In this document: positions 1-13,849 of the stretch, one piece after another
How positions within the stretch are numbered: the first letter of the stretch is position 1
How the letters are laid out: each line of letters opens with the position of its first letter
NCBI GenBank assembly: GCA_028551475.1
Contig: CM052359.1
Coordinates: forward strand, 10,603,583 to 10,667,582
Length of the DNA stretch: 64,000 nt
Direction of reading: 5' to 3'
Source: Casuarina equisetifolia
Taxonomy: Eukaryota > Streptophyta > Magnoliopsida > Fagales > Casuarinaceae
Notes under the pieces: model-generated
The model's input: the letters and a program-made list of their open reading frames with translations, nothing else
What the model was told of the DNA's origin: nothing
Database searches by the model: none
Program-made: the position numbers and the translations under genes

Positions 1-1885
1 CTAGGCACTATTGCTTACTCACAACGCTGCATCCTTCTACTATTGCATGGTTCTACCTTATCCGATACTTCTTCATCAAGAAAAGTATAATCGTGTGAAC
101 GCCATACACCTAATTAGATTCCAAATAAATATCTCCATTCAACACAAAATTCTTTGTTTCTTAGGGTTCCCTTAGATTTTGTTCTCTCATGTTCTTTATA
201 TTCACTCGGGACCAAAGAAGTTAGTCTTCCTTGTCATCTTCTAAACAAAAGATCTCTTCTTCTTAATAGCTATCTTTGCATCAATTGAAATGGTGGTAGA
301 TAGTGAGAAGCTTCAAGAATAGGTATCAAAAGTAAAAGATAAAATCATGAAACATGTCGTTGGGTGTATAGGAAAACCAGTTCCTATATAAATACTTGGA
401 AAAAGAGAAAAAAGGTCCCTTTATTTGGTAAAATCAATGTGTGGCATGATTTTTTTTTTCATCCTATAAAATAAGATGTTATGTGTGATAAATAGTGGAG
501 TTAGTGGTAGTTGTGAAGATTGGAAACTTCTCTAAACAATTTTACCCTTTCATGGTTTGCCCATTTTCTCATACTAGGTCTAAAAACAATTTTAACATGT
601 CTCTTTGTTTTAATTTCTTTGCTTCCTTGACATCATCTTCTACACCAAAACTTCAACAATATCTAGGTGTGATACATTTGTCTCTGTGACGTACTACTTG
701 GATTATTGTCTTTTGTTTTGACAACTTTAAATGAAATGTCTCACACAAGATTCAATCCTTGAGATAGAAAGGAGTCCTTATTCCATTGTTAAGATTTAAA
801 AAAAGAACATAAAAAGGTTCCCTAAAATGGATTCATATGTGAAAGGTATTAAAGTAAAGTTAGTTGATGTACAAAGAACCTTGGGATAAGGATGTATCAA
901 GTCATTCTTTACCTGTCACCATTCACTCTAACTTTACCTTAACCTAGGCCTCAAACCTTGCCCGTAACAAAGAAAATTGGTGGAGTTTCATTTTTAACCT
1001 TTGTTTTAACCATTTCATTATATGGATGTAGATGGATTTGACATGGTCCATGAGGAAAAGGTGTTAGGGGCTAAAATAACTCATAAATACCAAAATCATC
1101 TTGAATATACAACCTAGATCCATTATTGAAAAGGGGAAAGAGCATCACTTTTTTTAGTTATTTTGGTTGGCATTTGATCTTGTATGCATTAAAATATTAT
1201 GAAGAAACCAAAATGTGAATACCATATACATGTAACCCTTTCATACCATATACTTGTCATCGTTTAACTATTTGGAAGTTTTCTTTTATTTTTAATTACA
1301 AAGGATGTAGATGGTCCAAGCATAGTCTATGACAAAAGGGTGTTATGGATGGAAGTAAGTCATGAATAAGATGATCATTATGAATATATAACCTTGGTCT
1401 ACTTTTGAAAAGGGGAAAGAGCATCGTTACTTTGAATTTATTTGTTCGCATATGATCATGGGTGTGTTGGATATGGAAAGGATGCTTTCTATCATTTTGA
1501 AAAGGATAGATTATGCTTTTGACATTGCAAGATATCTAGAATGGGAAGCTTTATACCTTTTTTTCTGAAAGGTAATGGGCATTAGGTGTTGTTGCTTGCT
1601 CAACATGCTAGGTCTTTCCATTCTTGGATGGTTCTACCCTAGCCAAAACTCTCTCCATTGAGGAACATATGATGGTGTCAATACCATACACCTAATCAGA
1701 TTTTGAATAAATATCTCCATTCAATAAAAAATTCTTTTTTTTAAGGGTCCCATGGTTTTAGTTTCCCTATGTTCTCCAAATTCACTCATAACCAATGAAG
1801 TTGGTCCTCCTCATCATCTTCTAAAAGAAAGATCCTTTCTTCTCAATTATTATTTTTTCATCAAATGAAATGGTGGTAGATATAA
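1..1885 (-). repeat. R-module tandem repeat, reverse orientation
   Basis: No gene is visible. The stretch is homologous, in reverse, to the ~1.5 kb R repeat seen at 29640-32490 and 61100-63800. Landmarks include the reverse of the 'ggaccaacttctttggtcc' and 'gatacatccctatcccaag' segments. It holds slightly more than one monomer. At its right end, after 'ggtggtagata', it switches to the T repeat; the same switch occurs at 26545 and, inverted, near 51000. All frames are broken, and the short reading frames are not conserved as protein. Confidence 0.75.
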
Positions 1886-3826
1886 AAAAAGATAAAGAAC
1901 TCATCAGTGGATAGAACTATCCTCGGATTGGAATCGAAGTGAATACTACCTGATCATTTCTATCAACTGAAAACCTCAATTAGTATTCTTTTTATATTAT
2001 GTTAACTGTCCTTTTTGGATAAAGTACATGATCTCTATTACTACCCTCGACATAGTTTGGCTTTTCTAACCATCCATTGATTTTTGCTAAGTGGGTTTAA
2101 GGTCAATTCAAAAGTTAGCTAAGAGTTAGTTAGGAATTTTTTTATTTAATTTTTAACATAAGTAATTGCATATTTGGTATGAGATTTTTGTCAGGTACAC
2201 ATACTTTTTTACAAGTCAAGTGACACCAGGTTCAAAGTTGCATGGGTAGAATAAATTTAATTTAGATTTTGATATCATGTTAGTATATTCACGATCTAAT
2301 CCAAAAGCTAGTTTAGGAATTTAAAAGACAATTCATTTAAGTTTAAACATAAGAAGTTATATACATAATGTGAAACTTTCTTTTTCACACATATTCTACT
2401 TTTAAGAGAAGGATTTGATTGAACATTTTGCATGACCTATTTTATAATGGTGATCAAGCATAGACCCTTCTTACACCCACATTACAACGAATATTGTTCA
2501 TGTTGGCCCATTTGTCCTACTTTTTTATCCATTGATAACCAAAATCATCTTTGAATATTCAATATTCATGCCTTTAGCTAGCACTTCATGTTTCACAATA
2601 ATACTTTATTCTTTCAAAAGTGAGAGTTCAATTTTCATAAACAAAGACAATCACAATAGAGTGAATTGACCACCTCCATTTGCAAATGCCTTGTATACAT
2701 AAGAAAATGTGTGAAAAAGTATACCTAGAGGCTTGCGATTAAAGAGAGAATGGCCGACTAGAATAGCAGTATCTTGTTAAGTCATTTTCAATCATGAAAA
2801 AAAATTGTAATATATTCTTTCTATTTTTTTCATTATTTATTCTGCTTTCCTTCCTGAAAAAGAAAAAGAAGGATTTTAAAATAATAGAAAAAGGAGTTTT
2901 CAAGATGAAGGATCTCATTAATGGATATGAGTATACTCCAGATTGGAATCAAAGGGAATATTACCTAATCATTTATACTAATTTAAAATCCTAATTAGTA
3001 TTCTTTTTATATTATGTTAAATGTCCTTTCAAATAAAGTACATGATCTCTATTACTAATCCTCTGCATAGTTTTACTTTTCTAACAATCCATTTATTTTT
3101 ACTAAGTATATTTAAGGTCAATTCAAAAGTTAACTAAGAATTAGAAAGAAATGTTTTTATTTAAGCGTATTTGGTATGAGATTTTTGTCATGTACACATA
3201 TTTTTTTACATGTCAAGTAACATTAGGTTCAAAGTTAATTTCAATTTTGATTTCAATAACATGCTAGTAGATTCAAGATCTACTCCAAAAGCTAATTTGG
3301 GAATTTAAAGAACAATTCATTTAAGTTTCACCATAAGAAATTATATACTTAATGTAAAACCTTCTTTTTGCACATAAGTTGCTTTTAAGATAAGGATTTA
3401 ACTAAACATTTTGTTTGAATCATTTTCTAATGGTGATTAGGCATAGACCCCTGTTCCACCCACAGTACAAAGAATATTGTTTGCCTTTTGCCCATTTGTT
3501 TAGATTTTTTGTCCATTAATGAGCAAAATCATCTTTGAATATTCAATATTCAAGCCCGTAGTTATCACTTTTAGTTTCACAATAATATTTTATTTTCAAC
3601 TTTCAAAAGTTTGCAATATTCCTTTATGAAACTAGAGACAATCACAATAGAGGTGTTCAACCACCTCCATTGTAAATGCATTGTACATGCAAGAAAAGAT
3701 GTGTGAAAAAGTAGAACTACTGGCTTGCAATTAAAGAGAGAATGGCCGACCAAGATAGAAATATTTTGTTGAGTCATTTTCAATCATGAAAAAACATCTA
3801 TAATATATTCTTTTGATTTTTTCATT

Positions 3827-5452
3827 TGTTTAGTGAAATTCTACATACAAGTATACATGTTAAATAAGTAATAGAATGATAAGTATAAGTATCGTTCCAC
3901 GAAGACTAGTGTTTACTAAACTAACTAATTATTAATAGTAAACAATTTTTAAAGTTTATCTAGCAAATCAAAAATGAGAAATCATTGATTAAAGAACTAA
4001 ATTTAATCTAAACCTTATTAACGAAATATGCTAGAGTGTTCGATTTTACCTAATTACTGGGTACAAATGTCGATTACTCATGCTAGCAAGATTAATTATA
4101 CTCATGTAATGACATAATTTTTTAATTTATTCATTATTCTATGTATAGGTATAGCAAACCTATTTAGTTCATTAATTCATTATATTTATACCATTGAATT
4201 AAATAAACTAAGTACATTAAGATTTGTGAATATTCTAATTTACACCTAAAGCCACACAAATTATATGATATATGCCTATCCATATCAATTTATGGTTGCA
4301 TATTACATACAACAATTGCATGCTATCTATTGTCGGTCTCTAACACGCAAATCAATTCATTTAAGTGATAGTTATTCACCCAAATGCATTAAGATCAATA
4401 ACATACAACTTCACATTCATAAATTGTCTTACAAAGCATAAATAATCAGAATATTCTTTCATTATAATCAAGGTACATTATAACTCTAACAAATTGAACT
4501 AAAACAAAGTATTTACACAAACTGAATCAATGCAAAAATATGGACAAAACATTCCGTAATTTAAAAATATTAAAGCTGTCAATAAATGTCTTCAAATTAT
4601 AAAATAGGTTGCACAAATCTGCACATCTGGGGGAAGGAGCTGTCTGGAAAATGGGAATGAAAAACGAGCTGCACACGCTGGCAAGCGCTTTCGCACGCGC
4701 CATCACGCGCCAGTGACACGCGCCGCCACGTGCCACCGCCGGTCTTCACGAAAACCTCCAGAAAGTAGCCCAGGATGCCGATTTGTCGACGTATCATGAG
4801 ATCTGCCGAAAAACCGCCGGTAAAGGCCCAGTTTCACCGGAAATAGCCCACGAACGGCGTTCGTCGTTGTCACCGGAAACCACCGTGAAACCACTTCAAT
4901 CTGCTGCAGAATGGCCGGAAATCGCTCTAGGACTGCAGATTTGCTCTCTCGCGGGAAATTGCTCAAATCTGGCCGGAAACGCATGTGGGTCGGGTCTCTG
5001 TCGGAAAAGAACTCAACGGCCTGCTGTCGCAAAACCGTCGGACGTTTTCCACGACCCGTGCTATTGCGCGTGGTCAGGCTTCCGGCGAGATCGACCGTCT
5101 GCGCTCCAGCCGGTTGATAATCGGTGCCCCTGACTACCTCTCTTTTCTCTCCCTTTCTGCACGATAATGTCCCCACTATCCTCTCCCCGATAATTCACTC
5201 CGGTCTTTTCTTTATTTTTTTCTGTCTTCTCTTTTCCTCATGTGGGTTCCACGTGCATATCCTTTGCTTGTTTTCTTTTCTATTATTTTTTTCTTTTTAT
5301 GATTTTCTACCTCTTTTTCTACTATTTTAGATTTGCTGCATAAAATAACAAAATATACATAAATATAATTAAATATAAATATTATTTAATAAAAACTATA
5401 TTAAATATTACTTAAAATATTACTAGTAACTCTATAAAATATAGAGTTATCA
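3827..5452 (-). mobile_element. Solo LTR, Ty3/gypsy-type (long variant), inside the T array
   Basis: The element runs from TGTTTAGTGAAA to GAGTTATCA, the reverse complement of an LTR with TGATAAC...AACA ends. It is flanked by a perfect 5-bp target duplication TCATT (3822-3826 and 5453-5457), and the T monomer continues on both sides. Its left 1 kb (3' half in LTR sense) is homologous to the LTR at 46005-48650. No internal region remains, so this is the usual product of LTR-LTR recombination. At 1626 bp it is longer than the ~1.27 kb LTRs elsewhere, partly because of a GC-rich block. Confidence 0.9.
4600..5180 (-). other. GC- and CpG-rich island within the solo LTR
   Basis: About 580 bp of visibly GC-rich, CpG-rich sequence sits in otherwise ~30% GC surroundings. 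It contains many 'cgcg' and 'ccgg' motifs (for example around 4690-4735 and 4840-5110). It opens overlapping frames on both strands (157 codons on minus, 116 on plus), which is expected of GC-rich DNA and is not evidence of a gene. Its position in the LTR would suit a promoter or leader region. Survival of so many CpGs suggests a fairly young insertion or a functional promoter-like segment; this is an inference. Confidence 0.7.
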
Positions 5453-8400
5453 TCATTCTTTATTCTTTTTTCTTTTTTGAAAAAGAAAAAGTGAAATTCT
5501 AAGATAAAAGAAAAAGGAGTTTACATGATAAAGGATCTCATTATTGGATAGGAGTATACTCTAGAATGGAATCAAAGCAATTTGATTAAATGTTTTGCAC
5601 AACCCATTTTATAATGGTGATCAAGCATAAACCCTTGTTACACCTACACCACAAAGAATATTGAAACTTTGTTTTTGCACCGTAAGAAATTATACACTTA
5701 ACATGAAACTTTCATTTTGCACATATGCTACTTTCAAGAGAAGGATTTGATTGAACTTGTTACATGACCAATTTTCCAATGGTGATCAAGCATAGACCCT
5801 TGTTACACCCACATTACAATGAATATTGTTCACCTTTGGCCCATTTATCTTGCTTTGATGTCCATTCACGAGCAAAATCATCTTTGAATATTCAATATTC
5901 AAAGTGTTAGCCATCACTTCTTGGTTCACAATAATATTTTATTCTTTCAAAAGTCAGAGTTCATTTTACAATCTTTAAAAGTTTGAAATATTCTTCAGTG
6001 AAACAAAGACAACCACAATAAAGGTGACCAACCACCTCCATTGTAAATGCCTTGTACATGTGCAAAACTAACGGCTTGTGATTGAGGAAAGAATGGCCGA
6101 CCAAAATAATAGTATTTTGTTGAGGCATTTTCAATCACGAAAAAGAAGTTTGTAATATATTCTTTTGATTTTTTTTTCATTCCTTATTCTTATTTCTTTT
6201 CCTAAAAAAAAAAAAAAGATTCTAGGATAATAGAAAGAGGAGTTTACAAGATAAAGGATCTCGTCAATGGATAGGAGTATACTCTGAATTGGAATTGAAG
6301 GGAATACCACCGACTCATTTATACTAACTTAAAACCCCAATTAGTATTCTATTTATATTATGTTAAATGTCCTTTAAGATAAAGTACATGATCTCTATTA
6401 CTAATCCTCTACATAGTTTTGCTTTTCTAATGATCCATTTATTTTTACTTAGTGTATTTAATGTCAATTCAAAAGTTAGCTAAGAGTTAGAAAGAAATGT
6501 TTTTATTTAAGCTTTAACGTAAGCAATTGCATATTTGGTATGAGATTTTTGTCATGTATCATAATTTTGATTTTGATATAATGCTAGTAGATTCAAGATC
6601 TAATCTAAAAGCTAGTTTTAGAATTTAAAAGGCAATTCATTTAAGTTTCACCATAAGAAATTATATACTTAATGTAAAACTTTCTCTTTACACATAAGGT
6701 ACTTTCAAGATAAGGATTTGATTGAACATTTTGCATGATTCATTTTGTAATGGTGATCAAGCATAGGCCCTTGTTACACCCACAATATAAAGAATATTGT
6801 TCACCTTTGGCCTATTTGTCCAACTTCTTTGTCCATTGATGAGCAAAATCATCTTTGAATATTCAATATTCAAGCCTTTAGCTACTACTTTTAGTTTCAC
6901 AATAATATTTTATTCCTTCTAAAGTCAAAGTTCATTTTACAACCTTTGCAAGTTTGAAATATTCTTCACTGAAACAAAGTCAATCACAATAAAGGTGACC
7001 AACCACCTCCATTGTAAATGCATTGTACACACAATAAAAACAATGTGAAAAAAAGAACTAGTGGCTTGCAATTAAAGAAATAATGGTTGACCATAATAGC
7101 AGTTTTACTTTTCTAATGATCCATTTTTTTTTTTACTAAGTGTGTTTATGGTCAATTTAAAAGTTAGCAAAAAGTTAAAAAGAAATGTTTTTATTTAAGC
7201 TTTAACATAAGCAATTGCGTATTTGGTATGAGATTTTTGTCATGTACACATATATTTTTACATGTCAAGTGACATTAGGTTCAAAGTTGCATGAGTAGGG
7301 TAAATTCAATTTTGATTTTGATATCATGTTAGTAGATTCAAGACCTTTTCCAAAAGCTAGTTAAGGAATTTAAAGACAATTCATTTAAGTTTCACCATAG
7401 GAAATTATATACTTATTGTGACACTTTCCTTTTGCACATAATGATTTGATTGAACACTTTGCACAACCCATTTTCTAATGGTGATCAAGCATAGACCCTT
7501 GTAACACCCACACCACAAAGAATATTGCTTACATTTGGCCTATTTGTCCATCTCTTTTGTCCATTAATGAGCAAAATCATCTTTGAATATTCCATATTCA
7601 AGCCTTTAGTTATCACTTTTAGTTTCACAGTAATATTTTATTCTTTCAAAAGTCAGAGTTCATTTTACAACCTTCAAAGGTTTGAAATATTGTTTAGTGA
7701 AACAAAGACAATCACAACAAAGGTGACCAACTAGCTCTATTGTAAATGTCTTGCACAAGTAAGAAAATATGTGTGAAAAGGTAAAACTTATGGCCTACAA
7801 CTAAAGAGAGCATTGTTGACCAGATAATAGTATTTTGTTGAGTCATTTTCAATCACAAAAAAGAAGTTTGTAATATATTCTTTTGATATTTTTTCATTCC
7901 TTATTCTTCTTTCTTTTTTGAAAAAGAAAAAGTGGAATTCTAGGATAATGGAAACAAGAGTTTACAAGCTAAAGGATTTCGTTAGGGGATGACAACATAC
8001 TCTAGATTAGAATTGAAGGGAATACAACCTAATCATTTCTACTAACTTAAAACCTCAATTAGTATTCTTTTCATATTAGTTAAATGTCCTTTCAGATAAA
8101 GTACATGATAAAGTAAGTACATGATCTCTATTACTAATCCTCTGCATAGTTTTGCTTTTCTAACAATCCACTTATTTTTTCTAAGTGTATTTAAGGTCAA
8201 TTAAAAAGTTAGAATAGTTTGAAAGAAATGTTTTTATTTACATTTCAACATAAGCAATTGCATATTTGGTGTGAGATTTTTGTTATGTACACATACTTTT
8301 TTGCATGTTAAGTGACATTAGGTTCAAAGTTGCATAAGTAGAATCAATTCAATTTTGATTTTGAGATTATGTTAGGAGATTCAAGATCTAATCCAAAAGC

Positions 8401-11400
8401 TAGTTTAGGAATTTAAAAGATAATTCATTTAAGTTTCACCATAAGAAATTATATACTTAATGTGAAACTTTCTTTTTGCACATAAACTACTTTCAAGAAA
8501 AGGATTTGATTGAACATTTTGCACGACTCATTTTGTAATGGTGATATGGCATAGACCCTTATTACATTGACACTACAAAGAATATTGTTCACCTTTGGCC
8601 CATTTGTCTTGCTTTTTCATCCATTGAAGACCAAAATCATCTTTGAATATTTAATATTCAAGCCTTTAGCTATCACTTTTAGTTTCACAATAATATTTTA
8701 TTCTTTCGAAAGTTAAAGTTCATTTTACAACTTTTGAAAGTTTGAAATATTCTTTAATGAAACAAAGATAATCATAATAATGTATTGTACACACAAGAAA
8801 AGATGTGTGAAAAAACAGAACTAGTGGCTTGCAATTAAAGAGAGAATGGCCGACCAAAATAGTAGTATTTTGTTGAGTTATTTTCAATCATAAAAAAAAG
8901 TTTGTAATATACTCTTTTGATTTTTTTTCATTCCTTATTCTTCTTTCTTTTTTGACAAAGGGAAAGGGGGATTCTGGGATAATAGATAGAAGAGTTTACA
9001 AGATAAAGGATCTTGTTAGGAGATAGGAGTATACTTATGATTTGAGTTAAAGGGAATACTACATGATTGTTTCTACTAACATAAAAACCCAATTACTATT
9101 CTTTTTATATGATGATAATTGTCCTTTGGGATAAAGTACATGATTCTTATTACTAATCCTTTGCACAGTTTGGCTTTCTCCCCATCCATTTAGTTTTGAT
9201 AAGTGGATTTAAGGCCAATTCAAAAGTTAGGTTAGAGTTAAAGAGAAATTTTTGTATTTAAGTTATAACAAAAGGATTTTCATATTTGGTATTAGAGTTT
9301 TGTCATGTACACATACCTTTTTACATGTCAAGTGACAACATGTTCAAAGTTGCATGAGTAGAATAAATTTAATTTTGATTTTGATATCATGTTAGTAGAT
9401 TCAAGATCTAATCCAAAGCTAGTTTAGGAATTTAAAAGACAATTCATTTAAGTTTCACCATAAGAAATTATATACTTAATGTGAAACTTTTTTTGTGCAC
9501 ATAAACTATGTTTAAGAGAAGGATTTGATTTGACATTTTGCACAACCTATTTTGTAATAGTGATCATGTATAGGCCCTTGTTACACCCACACTACAAAGA
9601 ATATTGTTCACCTTTGGCCTATTTGTCCTTTTTTTTTGTCCATTGACAACAAAAATCATCTTTGAATATTCAATATTCATGCCTTTAGCTATCACTTCCA
9701 ATTTCACAATAGTACTTCATTCTTTCGAAAGTGAGAGTTCATTTTTCAGCCTTCAAAAGTATGAAATATTGTTCAATGAAATAAAGTCTATCACAATAGA
9801 GTGAACCAACCACCTGCATTGTAAATGCTTTGTGCACTCAAGAAAAGATATGTGAAAAAGCAAAACTAGCAGCTTGCTATTACAGAGAGAATGGCCAAGT
9901 AGAATAGCAATATTTTGTCAAGTCATTTTCAATCGCAAAAATGAAATTTGTAATATATTCTTTCTATCTTTTTTCGTTTGTTATTCTTCTTTCTTTTTGA
10001 AGAAAGAAAAAGGGGGATTCTAGGATAATAGAAAAGTGGGGTTTTAAAGAAAAAGGATCTTGTCAGTGGATAGGACTATACTTTGGATTGGAATCAAAAG
10101 GAATATTACATGGTCATTTCTACTAACTTAAATGTCCTTTGGGATAAAGTACATGATCTCTATTACTAATTCTCCACATAGTTTGGATTCTTTAACCATA
10201 CACTTATTTTTGCTAAGTTGATTGAAGGTGAATTCAAAATTTTGATAAGAGTTAGAAAGAAATTCTTTTAGTTAAGTTTTAACGTAAACAATTTCATATT
10301 TGTTATAAGATTTTTGTCATGTACACAAAAATTTTTTACATGTTGAGTGACAATAGGTTTAAAGTTGCATAAGTAGAATCAATTCAATTTTGATTTTGAT
10401 ATCATATTAGTAGATTTAAGATCTACACTAACAACTAGTTTAGGAATTTAAAAGACAATTCATTGAATTTTCACCATACGAAATTATATACTTTATGTGA
10501 AACTTTCTTTTTGCACATAGGCTACTTCCTAGAGAAGGATTTGATTGAACATTTTGTATGACCCATTTTGTAATGGTGATCAAGCATAAACCCTTGTTAC
10601 ACCCATACTATAAAGAATATTGTTCACCTCTAGCCCATTTTTCCCTCTTTTTTGTCCATTAACGACCAAAATCATCTTTGAATATTGAATATTCATGGCT
10701 TTAGCTATCACTTTCAGTTTCACAATGATACTTTATTCTTTGAAAAGTGAGAGTTGGTTTTTCCACCTTCAAAAGTATGAAATTTTCTTCATTAAAGCAA
10801 AGATAATCAAAGTAGAGTGAACCAACCACCTCCATTGTAAATGCCTTACAAACTTAAGAAACTATGTGTGAAAAAGCAAAACTAGCGGCTTGTAATTAAA
10901 GTGAGATTGGTTGATTAGAATAGTAGTATTTGAGTGAGTCATTTTCAATCATGAAAATGAAATCTATAATACATTCTTTCTATTGATCCATATTCTTCTT
11001 TGTTTTTTGCAAAAGAAAAAGTAGGATTCTAGTATAATAGAAACTAAGGTTTAAAAGATAAAGGATCTCATTGATGGATAGGAGTATACTCTGGATTGGA
11101 ATTGAAAGGAATTGAAAGGAATATTTCCTAGTCATTTCTACTAACTTAAGACCCCAAGTAGTATTGTTTTAATATTATGTTAATTGTCCTTTAGGATAAA
11201 GTACATGATCTCTATTATTAAACCTCTACATATTTTGGCTTCTTTAACCATCTATTTTTTTTTACTAAATGGATTTTAAGGTCAATTCAAAAGTTAGCTA
11301 AAAGTTAGAAAGAAATTTTTCTATTTAAGTTTTAACATAAGGAATTGCATATTTGGTATGACATTCTCTTATGCATGTTGAGTGGCATTAGGTTCAAAGT

Positions 11401-12360
11401 TTTATGTGTAGAATAAATTCAATTTTGATTTTGATATCATGGGAGTAGATTCAAGATCTAATCCTAAAGCTAGGTTAGGAATTTAAAAGACAATTCATTT
11501 AGGTTTCACCATAAGAAATAGTATACTTAATGTGAAACTTTCTTTTTGCACATAAGCTACTTTCAAGAGAAGGATTGGATTGAACATTTTGCATTACCTA
11601 TTTTGTAATGGTGATCAAGCATAGACCCTTGTTATACCCACACTACAAAGAATATTGTTTAACTTTGGCCCATTTTTCCCACTTTTGTGTCCATTGATGA
11701 CTAAAATCGTCTTTGAATATTCAATATTCATGCCTTTTGCTATCACTTAAAGTTTCACAATAATACTTTACTCTTTCAAAAGTGAGGGTTTATTTTTTAA
11801 CCTCCAAAAGTATGAAATATTCTTCAATGAAACAAAAACGATCACACTAGAGTGAACTAACCACCTCCATTGTAAATGCCTTGTGCATTCAATAAAAGAT
11901 GTGTGAAAAAGTAGAACTAGTGGCTTGCAAGTAAAGAGAGAATGGCAGACCAGAATAGTAATATTTTGTTGTCATTTTCAATCACAAAAAAGAAATTTGT
12001 AATTTGTTCTTTCTATTTTTTTCATTCCTTATTCTTCTTTCTTTTATGAAAAAGAAAAAAAAGGGATTCTAGGATAATAGAAAGAGAAGTTTACAAGATA
12101 GAGGATCTTGTTGGTGGATAGAAGTATACTTTGGATTGGAATCAAAGAGAATACTCCTTGATCCTTTCTACTAACTTAAAACCCCAATTAGTATTCTTTT
12201 TATATTATGTTAAATGTCCTTTAGGATAAAGTACATGTTCTTTTATTACTAATCCTTTGCATAGTTTCTCTTTTTTAACCATCCACTTATTTTTGCTAAA
12301 TGGATTTAAGGTCAATTCAAAAGTTAGCTAATAATTAGAAAGAATTTTTTTTTAAAGTTT

Positions 12361-13415
12361 TAAGACCCTAGAATTAGCATTTCACTCCTCTACTAATGAG
12401 TCAAGATTCAAGATGTGAAGTTTTAGTTCTAATATCTGAAAAATTAAGAACCATTAGGTTCTTGGACACATTAACATCTTCCATCACCAATAGTGGTATT
12501 GTCAACCTTGGCATTGAACCCAGACTTTAAAAGTGAAAAGGGATACTTTTCAATCATCCATTTGTAGTGAAAGGTTAAGCAGCCATGCATGAATACGGTT
12601 CATATGTGCAAGAACACTTTTGTTAAGTAGTATTTTATTTTAAGTTCCTTTAAGATAGGGGTTTTTAGTTACATTTTTTTTTCCACCTAAGCCATTTTCC
12701 CTTTGTAACTTAAATAAAATGCAACCACTAGGTAATTCAAACTTTTGGTAGTGAAGTTTCTTAATAAATGATTAAAGCAATTAGACAAAAGAATTTGGTA
12801 GTGAAGCTTCTTAAACTTTATTTATTAGCATGTATTTATTGTATATGATTTCTATTTTGGAATGTTAAAGTCTCTTAAGCAAATGTTTTGTTGCATCATA
12901 GTTGAAGTAGTTCAAATTTTATTTTTTATTAAATAAATCGTAATGTTAGAATATGTGCATAAACTTCTGTAATATGTCATTTTTAGATGAAAAAACTCAA
13001 ATATTCATAAAAAAATATATACTTTCTAAAAACTCAAAATTATTCTCTCCTTTGGAAATGTAGACAACAACATGACCAAAAATGAAAAATGATGAGTGTT
13101 TCCTTTTCAATCTTGCCCATTTGAGCTTGAAATTGATATGTGACACTAGTTGGCACTCTCATTCCCATCCTCCACCAATCACATTATAAAATTCCCAATT
13201 TCTAAAATAAAGAAATTAAAACTAATTTATACCCATAAGAAATAGAAAAGGAATATTGAAAAGTTAACTCTACCGTCATTCTTTTTTAATTTAAGAAAGA
13301 TGAGATTAGACCTTGAAATTAGCATCTTACTCCCTTGTTGACAAGTCAAGGTCTAAGATGTGAAGTGTTATTAGTATATAAGTTTCTCATTTTGAAAATA
13401 AAATAATAGAAAAAT
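12361..13415 (-). repeat. Rearranged fragment of the P module (3' flank of the FT-like gene)
   Basis: 12361-12740 matches the region of copy 3 from about 58170 to 58760. 12745-13380 then matches copy 3 again from about 57545 to 58240, so part of the flank is tandemly duplicated. Shared phrases include the 'gagattagaccttgaaat' segment (12365 and 13310) and 'caccaatcac' near 13185. It carries only the tail of exon 4 (12669-12735) and no other exon. It directly follows the T array. Confidence 0.7.
12669..12735 (-). pseudogene. FT-like: Relic of FT-like exon 4 (last ~22 codons)
   Basis: Read on the minus strand, this short piece aligns with the end of exon 4 of the complete copies: the LVVAFYL..KG segment, followed by a frame-shifted tail and TAA. 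The upstream part of exon 4 and exons 1-3 are absent. It is a fourth, fragmentary copy of the pseudogene, recognisable only through the flanking homology. Confidence 0.6.
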
Positions 13416-13419
13416 TTAG

Positions 13420-13740
13420 GGACATATTGAAACATTATAATTTATTTAATGAAAAATCGAGTTTGAAATGCTTCATTTATGACATAACAAAAGATTTGCA
13501 TAAGAAGCTTTAACATTCCTAAATGGAGATGCTCCTACATATATGACTTTTCTAATTCTAGTCAACAAGATTATTATTTCAATAACCTTATTTTGGAAAA
13601 GTTTACAATTTTGTTCAAAAAATATATAATGGATGCATGTTGAGAAAGAAAGTTTTAGAAGCTTCGCTGTTAAATTCTTTTCACTAATTGCTTTAATCAT
13701 CTATTGCAATACAAAATTTCAATCATTGGTAATTCTAAAA
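13420..13740 (+). repeat. P-module flank fragment, inverted relative to 12361-13415
   Basis: Matches 24050-24350, the 3' flank of FT-like copy 1, in the same orientation. It is therefore the inverted complement of 12766-12970 to its left, and the two can pair as a fold-back with a loop of about 450 bp. Key matching segments are 'attaaagcaatta' at about 12773 and its reverse complement near 13690. The following ~110 bp (13741-13849) could not be assigned. Confidence 0.65.
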
Positions 13741-13849
13741 GACCTTTTGCTTCATTTTTTACAATTGTTGGTAATTTTAGTAGATGGTGTTTTTTATATA
13801 AAGAAATATGGAATCCACTTTTTGCTTTATTCTTCACATTCTAGTGCAT

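Larger units (their letters stand above)
1886..12360 (+). repeat. T-module tandem array (~1.0 kb monomer, about ten copies)
   Basis: The same ~1 kb AT-rich sequence recurs head to tail. Using 'gaatattgtt' as the phase marker, copies fall at 2489, 3472, 5821, 6792, 7520, 8580, 9599, 10615 and 11650, plus a partial copy at 5656. The spacings are 983, (interrupted), 971, 728, 1060, 1019, 1016 and 1035. The 728 step is an internally deleted monomer. The 3472-5821 interval contains a solo LTR and a further deletion. Monomers are diverged, with scattered substitutions and small indels, so the array is not freshly amplified. No coding frame survives across monomers. It may be a macrosatellite or a tandemly amplified non-coding segment. 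Confidence 0.85.

Noticed and set aside
4703..5176. 157-codon open frame on the minus strand and an overlapping 116-codon frame on plus
   Set aside because: Both lie in the GC-rich part of an LTR with clear ends and target duplications. They overlap each other on opposite strands and show no recognised protein motif.
1886..12360. CRISPR-like or short-spacer array
   Set aside because: The monomers are ~1 kb and contiguous with no repeat-spacer alternation, in a plant nuclear context.
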